From assembly GCA_023245755.1 (NCBI GenBank), contig JAHFJQ010000027.1:1-10915 (forward strand): DNA of 10,915 nt, read 5' to 3'. The first letter of the stretch is position 1. The number at the start of each line of letters is the position of its first letter. The stretch comes from an archaeon. Its GTDB lineage: Archaea; Nanobdellota; Nanobdellia; SCGC-AAA011-G17; GW2011-AR17. Of this stretch, positions 5,707 to 10,915 are shown piece by piece. Below the pieces are notes generated by a model. It was given only the letters and a program-made list of their open reading frames with translations. It had not been told where the DNA came from and made no database searches. Position numbers and translations under genes: made by a program.

Positions 5707-7212
5707 CTAAGGAAACAAATGGCTAAAACTCTTTTTCGCCTGAGCAGCGCAAACAACCAATTCAGGACTACGGTAATACAACTCCATAATTTTTCCTACC
5801 TGCACTATATTCCCCATATCCTGGTCTATCATCCATTGGAGAATCATCTCTTTTTCACGAAGATCTTGCTCAATTTGATCCAAAGTCATCCCAACATGTA
5901 AGTTTAACTCCTCAAATATCCGAGAGCTCTTATTGGAAAGTTCAAACTTATCTACCCTTGGTCTCCAACGAAAAACATAATTCAACGCAAGCTCTTTTCC
6001 ACCTTGAAGAATTTCTGCAACCTCTAAAGTTCTTCGCACATTCTTTCTTCTATCCCTATGCTGAACAACAATAAGTTGTAGTGCCTCTAGTTCTGCTTTA
6101 GGAATAGAAAGGGGAGGTTCTAAAAGTCTTCTTTTGATTTGTTCAACGGTATCAGCATGCATAGTAGTATATACCGAGTGTCCCGTATGCATAGCCTCAA
6201 ACATAGTTTCAGCTTGTTCTTTTCGTCGTACTTCCCCAACAATAATTCTATCTGGACGCATACGTAAAGATGCAACCATAAGATCAAGCATAGTTACTTC
6301 ACCTAAACCTTCAGGGTTTTTATCACGAGAACTTAAAGGAACCCAATTCCAATGTTGTGCTTCACTGAGTTCAATTTCCCGAGTATCTTCAATACTAATA
6401 ATTCTTTGTTTAGGAGGAATAAAAATCGACAAAGCATTTAAAAAACTTGTTTTCCCTGATGCAGTTCCACCCGTAACAAGGATAGAATTCTCATACTGTA
6501 TTGCAAGCCACAAAAAAGCAACAATTTCCTTAGAAGTAGTTTTATTTTGAATCAAACTAATAATCGTCCAAGGGCTTCGTGCAAATTTTCGAATAGTTAT
6601 CGTATTTCCTAAAGTAGAAACCGGAAAAAGCGTTGCAGCAACCCTATCACCAGTAAGAAGATGTGCATCCATAATGGGGTCTAATGCACTAATTTGTCTT
6701 CCAACCTTTCTTCCTATTTGTGAGGCAAAGTTATAGATACTTTCCTCATCATCCAGCTTTCGTGTGCTCTTTAACCAACCATGTTTCTTATGAAAAACAG
6801 TAATAGGATATACAGAGTTATTAATCGCAATCTCCTCCAGAAAATCATCCGCAAGAAAAACTTCTATTTCTCCAAGGCCATACATATTATGAAGAAGAAT
6901 TCCTGCAAGGAGCTTAATTTTTTCTTCAGACATATTGGTAAACTTTTCTCTGAGACTTTCAGCGGCTTGAACATAAAATGCATCTTTAAGAGCACGTATT
7001 TTAGTAGGATCAGTAATTTCTTCTATATTCACTGGTGTTTCACGAGACAGCTTTTCAGAAATTTCTTGAAGGACAGCCTTTGTAGCAATGTCTAATTGTG
7101 GAAGAGCAAGATCATAAAGGCCTACATTCTCTTCACTATCCTGAAAAATAGAAACAATTCCAGTGACCCCATCCGCAGAAAGGGTATAGCTTTCAAGCAA
7201 TTGACGTGTCAT
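5707..7212 (-). CDS. Type II/IV secretion-pilus assembly ATPase (TadA/GspE/ArlI family)
   Basis: Hexameric cytoplasmic motor that powers pilin assembly at the platform. 501 residues. The N-terminal domain (1-230) contains the family's ILLHNMYGLGEIEVFLADDFLEEIAIN region and LDPIMDAHLLTGDRVAATL (177-195). The C-terminal RecA domain has Walker A GGTASGKT (248-255), the Asp box IISIEDTREIEL (271-282), a Walker B region RMRPDRIIVGEVR (317-329) and the His box HTGHSVYTTMHADT (342-355), all intact. A C-terminal extension of about 100 residues (400-501) is typical of archaeal members. The start overlaps the stop of the winged-helix gene as ATGA, with AGGAGG six bases ahead, so the two are translationally coupled. 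The platform genes follow directly. Being a single ATPase, it would both extend and perhaps retract. Family is certain; Tad versus Epd assignment is context-based. Confidence 0.96.
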   Translation of the reverse strand: MTRQLLESYTLSADGVTGIVSIFQDSEENVGLYDLALPQLDIATKAVLQEISEKLSRETPVNIEEITDPTKIRALKDAFYVQAAESLREKFTNMSEEKIKLLAGILLHNMYGLGEIEVFLADDFLEEIAINNSVYPITVFHKKHGWLKSTRKLDDEESIYNFASQIGRKVGRQISALDPIMDAHLLTGDRVAATLFPVSTLGNTITIRKFARSPWTIISLIQNKTTSKEIVAFLWLAIQYENSILVTGGTASGKTSFLNALSIFIPPKQRIISIEDTREIELSEAQHWNWVPLSSRDKNPEGLGEVTMLDLMVASLRMRPDRIIVGEVRRKEQAETMFEAMHTGHSVYTTMHADTVEQIKRRLLEPPLSIPKAELEALQLIVVQHRDRRKNVRRTLEVAEILQGGKELALNYVFRWRPRVDKFELSNKSSRIFEELNLHVGMTLDQIEQDLREKEMILQWMIDQDMGNIVQVGKIMELYYRSPELVVCAAQAKKSFSHLFP

Positions 7213-7694
7213 ACGCTTCCTCCTGAGAAATACACAAGAAGTGAATCAAAAAAGAAAAAATAAAGGAGAATAAAAAGAATGGCAAAGAGAAGAAGAACCA
7301 GAAAGACAACCTTCCTTTTTTTTGTAGAAAAAATACCTGCTGGAGAAACATTTTCTTTTTTTTGTTGAGGCAAAGCGCCTTTCAAGCGATACAACACGGC
7401 TCCAGTGGTAGTATATTCAATATCTAAAAGTCCTTGTTTTTCTAAAAGTTTTGCCCAGTCCTCAACCTGTGAAGAAGAAACATCTAAAATTTCAAGAACC
7501 TTTGTATGTAAGACAGAATCTCCAGAAAGTTCTAAAATATGATAAAACTTATCGATATCCGTTCGAAAAGAAACAGAATCCTTTACAACTCCAGTGTTTT
7601 TTTGAACAAGGTCTTGTTTTTTTTGAAGAGGAGTTTTTTCTTCCACCAAAGAAGCTTCCTGATTTTTTTCTATCCCCTTTTTATATAAACCCAT
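7209..7694 (-). CDS. Tail-anchored winged-helix protein, pilus operon
   Basis: 161 residues, no named family recognised. A charged, probably disordered N-terminus (1-42, Lys/Gln/Glu-rich) precedes a winged-helix-like domain at about 45-105. That domain reads helix TDIDKFYHILELSG, helix LHTKVLEILDV, recognition-type helix SSSQVEDWAKLLEKQGLL and a beta wing IEYTTTGAVLYRLKG. A basic linker (KKENV...TKKRKV) leads to one transmembrane segment at about 128-150 and a very short tail (SLLVYFSGGSV), which puts the winged helix in the cytoplasm. It is preceded by its own TATA box at leaderless spacing and coupled by a 4-base ATGA overlap to the ATPase. This suggests it works beside the motor, as a scaffold or membrane-tethered regulator; winged helices serve protein contacts as well as DNA. 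The fold is read by eye. Confidence 0.75.
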   Translation of the reverse strand: MGLYKKGIEKNQEASLVEEKTPLQKKQDLVQKNTGVVKDSVSFRTDIDKFYHILELSGDSVLHTKVLEILDVSSSQVEDWAKLLEKQGLLDIEYTTTGAVLYRLKGALPQQKKENVSPAGIFSTKKRKVVFLVLLLFAILFILLYFFFFDSLLVYFSGGSV

Positions 7695-7716
7695 AGAAGA
7701 AAAAAGGGAGAGAATC

Positions 7717-7724
7717 TATAAAAA
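7717..7724 (-). promoter_or_regulatory. TATA box of the winged-helix/ATPase operon
   Basis: Minus-strand TTTTTATA centred 27 bases before the ATG at 7694, in the 41-base gap after the MinD-like gene. It predicts a leaderless mRNA for the winged-helix protein, with the ATPase translated from its own Shine-Dalgarno site. Confidence 0.6.
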
Positions 7725-7735
7725 GCTTACGTCTG

Positions 7736-8476
7736 TCAAAAAGGCCACCACCAAGAACGTGTTTTCGAAAGAGTTTCACCAGTGACATGTTGTGCAAGGG
7801 CTACATACCTCTCTGTAAGCTTTCTTTGTGGATACAAAAGAGTATAAGGGCGCATTGCGGCAAGAGAATGAAACATTTTCTGATCTTCAGGTAAAATTGC
7901 CAAAACAGAATATCCTAAAGTATTTTCAATTTCTTTTCTTTTGAGTTCAAAAGATTTTTTCTGTACTCTATTCAAGACTAAACCTAAAAGAGGCTTTTTG
8001 CTTTTTTCAATAAGACGTACCGTACTCACACTCGTACTCACAGTGGGAAAATCTGGACTTAAGACAACAAGCAATGCATCAGCAGCATCTAATGTAGCAT
8101 GAATTTCCTGTGACGGAGAAGCATCAATAAGGATATAATCATACTTGCCAGAAAAATGTTTTAATTTACTTTTAAACGTATCATAAGAAACTTTTTTAGG
8201 ATAATGCAGACTTGCAGGAATAAAATGAAAGCTATCTTCAAAATCATGTACAGCAGTAAAAATATGATGTTTTCCATCTAAAACATGATGAATCGTTACC
8301 TCTGGTTGCACAACTCCCAGATGCATGGCCAGATTAGGCGCAGAAAAGTTAGCATCAACAAGAAGAACTTTCTTTCCAAAATGCCTTGCAAGCACTGCAC
8401 CAAGATTACTCGTAATGCTAGTCTTTCCAACACCACCTTTAACAGAAACAATTCCTATAACCTTAGTTCGTTTCAT
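7736..8476 (-). CDS. MinD/ParA-family ATPase of the pilus locus (TadZ/CpaE-like role suspected)
   Basis: 246-residue SIMIBI-class ATPase of the MinD/ParA group, which positions cell machinery by ATP-driven dimerisation on membranes or partners. It shows deviant Walker A KGGVGKTS (13-20) with signature Lys13 and Lys18, the switch segment DANFSAPNLAMHLG (41-54), Walker B YDYILIDASPS (112-122) and the base-recognition stretch LVLNRV (166-171). The extreme C-terminus is an unusual aromatic tail, SWWWPF, where classic MinD has an amphipathic membrane helix. The start overlaps the upstream bitopic protein by 14 bases and is preceded by AAGGTGA, so the two are co-translated and probable partners. 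In bacterial Tad systems a ParA/MinD-like protein (TadZ/CpaE) localises the pilus; a similar job here is inference. No chromosome-partition genes are nearby, which argues against a ParA function. Confidence 0.93.
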   Translation of the reverse strand: MKRTKVIGIVSVKGGVGKTSITSNLGAVLARHFGKKVLLVDANFSAPNLAMHLGVVQPEVTIHHVLDGKHHIFTAVHDFEDSFHFIPASLHYPKKVSYDTFKSKLKHFSGKYDYILIDASPSQEIHATLDAADALLVVLSPDFPTVSTSVSTVRLIEKSKKPLLGLVLNRVQKKSFELKRKEIENTLGYSVLAILPEDQKMFHSLAAMRPYTLLYPQRKLTERYVALAQHVTGETLSKTRSWWWPF

Positions 8477-9227
8477 GTCTCACCTTCTTTAATTCCGCAA
8501 GTACCTGTTCTTTATCTTTTTTCTCCGTTTTCACTATATGCACATGTCGTACAGGTAGGCCCAAAAGCTTACGTGCCTCATCACCATCAACAACACCTCT
8601 TTCAAAAAGATCTAAAACTTTTTTCATCTTTTCAATATCTTCAGTATTTTCATGCAAAGGTTCATGTACTTTTTTCATCACTTTTTTATACACTTCAAAA
8701 TCAGGAGAATTAACAAAAGTGGTAACTTTATCTTCAGGAATTTCCCCAAGAAGATCATCAGTAACTTTGAGAACTCTTCGAACTTCTTCATCAAGGACTT
8801 TAGGGTATTCATGGAGGATATCTTCTTTTAAACTCATAAGTTGTTCATTTCTCTGTTGTACAGTTTCTTCTTCATCCTGCACCTTTTCCATTTTTGCATA
8901 ATGACTTTGAGATAAAACTTTAGGAGATGTTTTTTGTCGATGAAAGAATCGAGAAAAAAAACCTTTATGTAAAGAACTATGCAAAGAGGAAGAGTTTCCT
9001 ACATGTCCCTTCTTCTTTTTAATAAAGTTCACACAAAGAGTAAAGACCAGAAATCCCAAGATCAAGAAGCCAAGAGCCATAAAAACATAACCAAAAGAGG
9101 ATCCCTCCACTTCAGAAGTTGAAGAATCATAGGTCCTATTTACTGGACTTTCCACTTGTATCTCTACATCCTCAGCAACAACAGCTCCTAAAAGAAGGAG
9201 AATGAAGAAAAGTATAAACCACCGCAT
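8463..9227 (-). CDS. Bitopic membrane protein with charged cytoplasmic tail
   Basis: 254 residues, not recognised. A signal peptide (about 1-19, MRWFILFFILLLLGAVVAE) is followed by a short outer segment with one sequon (NRT) and a transmembrane helix at about 46-68 (FGYVFMALGFLILGFLVFTL). A KKKKG stop-transfer signal leads into a cytoplasmic part of about 185 residues. This tail is highly charged and mostly helical, with a Glu-rich stretch (MEKVQDEEETVQQRNEQLMS) and repeated KKV elements, and may be partly coiled coil. It ends in DEARKLLGLPVRHVHIVK and a Lys/Glu helix. The ATG at 9227 is set by a TATA box 28 bases upstream; a TTG at 9233 would sit too close. The last 14 bases overlap the MinD-like gene, so the tail is a natural candidate for recruiting that ATPase to the membrane. 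Topology is confident, role is inference. Confidence 0.8.
   Translation of the reverse strand: MRWFILFFILLLLGAVVAEDVEIQVESPVNRTYDSSTSEVEGSSFGYVFMALGFLILGFLVFTLCVNFIKKKKGHVGNSSSLHSSLHKGFFSRFFHRQKTSPKVLSQSHYAKMEKVQDEEETVQQRNEQLMSLKEDILHEYPKVLDEEVRRVLKVTDDLLGEIPEDKVTTFVNSPDFEVYKKVMKKVHEPLHENTEDIEKMKKVLDLFERGVVDGDEARKLLGLPVRHVHIVKTEKKDKEQVLAELKKVRHETN
8480..8486 (-). promoter_or_regulatory. Shine-Dalgarno site of the MinD-like gene
   Basis: Minus-strand AAGGTGA, three bases before the ATG at 8476 and inside the upstream reading frame. It supports this start despite the 14-base gene overlap. Confidence 0.6.
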
Positions 9228-9250
9228 AAGCAAGAAAAGGGAGAATAATC

Positions 9251-9259
9251 TATTTAAAT
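9251..9259 (-). promoter_or_regulatory. TATA box of the bitopic protein/MinD operon
   Basis: Minus-strand ATTTAAATA, centred 28 bases before the ATG at 9227 and one base past the stop codon of the preceding pilin-like gene. The spacing predicts a leaderless transcript covering the bitopic protein and the MinD-like ATPase. Confidence 0.65.
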
Positions 9260-9260
9260 C

Positions 9261-10097
9261 TTACCCCTCAATCCCCAAGGTTTTAGTTTGCGATATTCCA
9301 GAACCACGCACAGTAATACTCGTATTCGTACCTACAATAAGAGTCCTATTCATTTCGGAATAGACAAGATCCAAACTCATAAGAGTAACATTAGGATCAT
9401 AATCAAACCAAAGAGTTCCATCACGACCATTATATCTCTGAAAATAAACAGAAACGGAACTACTCGTAAAATTCACCTGAAAGGCACTATTAGCCGCACT
9501 TGGAGAAAGCAGTCTCTCTGTATTCAAAAGCTCCCTTCCTGACCTATCAATCATACGCACATGAACGAAAGTTCCAGAACTTCCAGCACTAGGACTAGCA
9601 CTCGCATTTAAAGCAGTCGTATTAGAAACAATGAGCGTAACATTCACTTGTTTCAATAAAGTGCTATTTTGAGTATATACATAAAAATTACTACTATTTT
9701 TTTCTGTACTCGTTCCGTACAAAGGCACGGTAAAGCCATAACTAAGACTACCCACAGAGAGAGGATATTGTAAAGCAGAAGAATAGTTTCCTTGCAAAAA
9801 TTGAGAATAACTTTGGAGCAATGTAGGATAATCCACACTAGAATTAAATCCTCCTTGGAAAGAAACCGTAACATTTGCGAAAGTATGATTAATAGTCACC
9901 CTTTCAAAACCCTGTAAAACCAAAATATCACTGGTGAGATCATCAAAGATATAATCCAAAGAACGTGCACTAGAAAGAAGAGTTGTAGAATCACTAGAGA
10001 ATTGATTATACCAATGAACATACGCTAAAGTAGAGATAACAAAAGTACTCAAAAACAAAAGCATAAAGACAGTAAAAAGAAATCCTTTTTTATCCAT
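9261..10097 (-). CDS. Pilin-like exported protein, very rich in N-glycosylation sequons
   Basis: 278 residues from the chosen start, family not recognised. The N-terminus MDKKG-FLFTVFMLLFLSTF resembles a prepilin leader (basic, ending KG, then a hydrophobic helix to about residue 26), but there is no Glu at +5. The outer domain is beta-type, Ser/Thr/Asn-rich and cysteine-free. It has 13 Asn-X-Ser/Thr sequons (including NHT, NVT, NYS, NTT, NFT, NRT and NTS), which suggests heavy glycosylation. Two ATGs are possible (10100 and 10097). GAGGGGTG lies about 5 bases before the second, which is preferred. It overlaps the previous gene by 8 bases. This is the third of three consecutive exported proteins of the same type, so it is probably a minor pilin or pilus-tip/surface component; prepilin processing is not certain. 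Confidence 0.78.
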   Translation of the reverse strand: MDKKGFLFTVFMLLFLSTFVISTLAYVHWYNQFSSDSTTLLSSARSLDYIFDDLTSDILVLQGFERVTINHTFANVTVSFQGGFNSSVDYPTLLQSYSQFLQGNYSSALQYPLSVGSLSYGFTVPLYGTSTEKNSSNFYVYTQNSTLLKQVNVTLIVSNTTALNASASPSAGSSGTFVHVRMIDRSGRELLNTERLLSPSAANSAFQVNFTSSSVSVYFQRYNGRDGTLWFDYDPNVTLMSLDLVYSEMNRTLIVGTNTSITVRGSGISQTKTLGIEG

Positions 10098-10482
10098 CAT
10101 ACCACCCCTCAAGATGTGCAAGGTATAAAGAACCATTACCACTAACAAAGCTTCGAGAAAGAATCAAGGGATAAGAAGTATTAAGACAACCCTCAGTTAC
10201 AGCAGAGTACTGCCTAATCATTGCAGGAGAGTAAACAGTCACATTAAAACAAGTTTCATTTCGCAAAGAAGAATTGAGAAAGGAACTCAAATTACTCTGC
10301 GTAAAAGCATCTTGTTGTTCCATAACTGTTGCAACACTCTCTGCGTAGCTCAAAAGTTCACTATCACGAAGTTTTCCAACATCAAGATGTGCACTCCAAT
10401 AAAAAAGCATAGTAAACAGAACGACAGCAACTCCTAATGCAAATAAAGCATCAAGACTGAAGAAAACTCCTTTTCTGTTCAT
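10090..10482 (-). CDS. Pilin-like exported protein, small
   Basis: 130 residues. The N-terminus MNRKG-VFFSLDALFALGVAVVLF has the basic, KG-ended leader and hydrophobic helix of archaeal prepilins, with Asp at +6 rather than Glu at +5. The outer part has two cysteines (NETC, EGC), about six sequons (NLS, NSS, NET, NVT, NTS, NGS) and a helix-rich start (SELLSYAESVATVMEQQ), as in minor pilins whose N-terminal helix continues outside the membrane. The ATG at 10482 is chosen. It overlaps the preceding stop as ATGA and has AGGAG seven bases ahead, whereas a TTG two codons upstream has no such support. It overlaps the next gene by 8 bases, forming a translationally coupled run of three. It is a probable minor pilin or pseudopilin; no named family is recognised. 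Confidence 0.78.
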   Translation of the reverse strand: MNRKGVFFSLDALFALGVAVVLFTMLFYWSAHLDVGKLRDSELLSYAESVATVMEQQDAFTQSNLSSFLNSSLRNETCFNVTVYSPAMIRQYSAVTEGCLNTSYPLILSRSFVSGNGSLYLAHLEGWYDG

Positions 10483-10915
10483 TTCCAAACTCCTAACTCT
10501 ACAATAACTGGTTTTGTATCAAGAACCGCTAAGCGTTTCACAATAACAACATCATGAACAGTATAGGGAGCACTCACACCAAAAGAGTAGATAATACCGG
10601 AAGCATTTATGATATGGACATAATCTTGATATCCAGCAATTCCCAAAGCAAGACTTGTATTCACATAACTACTATTTCTATCAACAAGTGCTTGGACTTT
10701 TGTAATATCTAAAAGATAACTTCCTTCTGTCACCAAGCCCAAGGAAGAAAAACTACCATTCATTCCCCAGTTTCCAGGGTTTCCAGAAGTTAAAAGCAAA
10801 GTATCCATTGCTAATTGTGCTTTAATTTCCATTTCTGCTCTCTCAGAACTTGCAAGCGATCTTTGTTCAACAAGTCGAGAAAGAGAAAGGCAAAGAAGCA
10901 AGAGTACAAGAAATA
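10479..10915 (-). CDS. Pilin-like exported protein (5'-truncated at window edge)
   Basis: C-terminal part of an exported protein; the frame is open to the window edge, so the start lies outside. The first visible residues, FLVLLLCLSLSRLVEQRSLA, are the end of a hydrophobic helix that continues as an amphipathic helix with Glu/Arg/Lys (SERAEMEIKAQLAMDTLLLT). It is followed by SGNPGNWGMNGSF, an 'SGxPxNW' element that I recall from other archaeal pilin-like surface proteins next to pilus operons. Four sequons (NGS, NSS, NTS, NAS) occur in a beta-rich remainder that ends VIVELGVWK. The TGA overlaps the next start by 4 bases, so this is the first visible member of the three-gene pilin-like run. 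A TTG at 10901 is not a plausible start because it would cut the hydrophobic helix. Confidence 0.75.
   Translation of the reverse strand, partial: FLVLLLLCLSLSRLVEQRSLASSERAEMEIKAQLAMDTLLLTSGNPGNWGMNGSFSSLGLVTEGSYLLDITKVQALVDRNSSYVNTSLALGIAGYQDYVHIINASGIIYSFGVSAPYTVHDVVIVKRLAVLDTKPVIVELGVWK

Noticed and set aside
6134..6550. Plus-strand open frame of 138 codons
   Set aside because: It lies opposite the conserved RecA domain of the ATPase, has biased antisense composition and no recognisable domain; it is a shadow of that gene.
8285..8713. Plus-strand open frame of 142 codons
   Set aside because: Antisense to the MinD-like gene and the bitopic protein, with low-complexity His/Ser/Leu-rich translation and no start signals.
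9261..10915. Archaellins or archaellum accessory genes (ArlB/F/G)
   Set aside because: The N-termini and gene set do not match: there is one ATPase with two platform proteins, a MinD-like protein and no ArlH, so a Tad/Epd-like pilus fits better.
1..10915. CRISPR arrays, tRNA/rRNA genes, insertion sequences, attachment sites
   Set aside because: No regularly spaced repeats, no cloverleaf-like sequence, no transposase or integrase and no flanking repeats were seen; intergenic gaps are under about 70 bases.

Overview
The window is AT-rich, tightly packed and almost entirely coded on the minus strand. It looks archaeal: promoters with TATA boxes placed 27-30 bases ahead of start codons (leaderless mRNAs), perfect Shine-Dalgarno sites on internal genes, T-rich terminators, a class III (QxxxE) pilin signal peptide, and abundant N-glycosylation sequons in exported proteins. 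Gene style, short hypothetical secreted proteins and compactness suggest a DPANN-type archaeon (Woesearchaeota/Pacearchaeota-like), but the lineage is inference.

Right to left, i.e. in the direction of transcription, positions 10915-2942 hold a type IV pilus-like assembly locus of the archaeal Epd/bacterial Tad type. First come three consecutive exported proteins with pilin-like hydrophobic N-termini (10479-10915, cut by the window edge; 10090-10482; 9261-10097). Then come a bitopic membrane protein with a charged cytoplasmic tail (8463-9227), a MinD/ParA ATPase overlapping it (7736-8476), a tail-anchored winged-helix protein (7209-7694), the secretion/assembly ATPase (5707-7212), two half-size GspF/TadB-TadC platform proteins (4767-5654 and 3805-4767), a small exported protein of unknown function (3457-3768) and a canonical class III pilin (2942-3397). 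The last of these is the probable major subunit. No prepilin peptidase and no archaellum regulators (ArlH, ArlF/G) are present.

Positions 2904-1773 carry two further exported proteins: a membrane-anchored, cysteine- and sequon-rich protein of 240 residues and a 114-residue Cys-rich secreted protein. Both could decorate the pilus or cell surface, but only their position links them to it.

Positions 1722-439 encode adenylosuccinate synthetase (purA), an unrelated metabolic gene with its own promoter. It converges on the C-terminal part of a SAM-dependent methyltransferase on the plus strand (2-442); the two stop codons share one TTAA.

The transcriptional layout is legible. Leaderless promoters precede the bitopic protein, the winged-helix protein, the first platform gene, the 103-residue protein, the 114-residue protein and purA. 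Genes inside operons start from Shine-Dalgarno sites or stop-start overlaps. The pilin alone has its own promoter, a leader of about 20 bases and a perfect Shine-Dalgarno site, followed by a stem-loop and T-rich tract, as expected for the most highly made product. There is no gene-free stretch over 300 bases.
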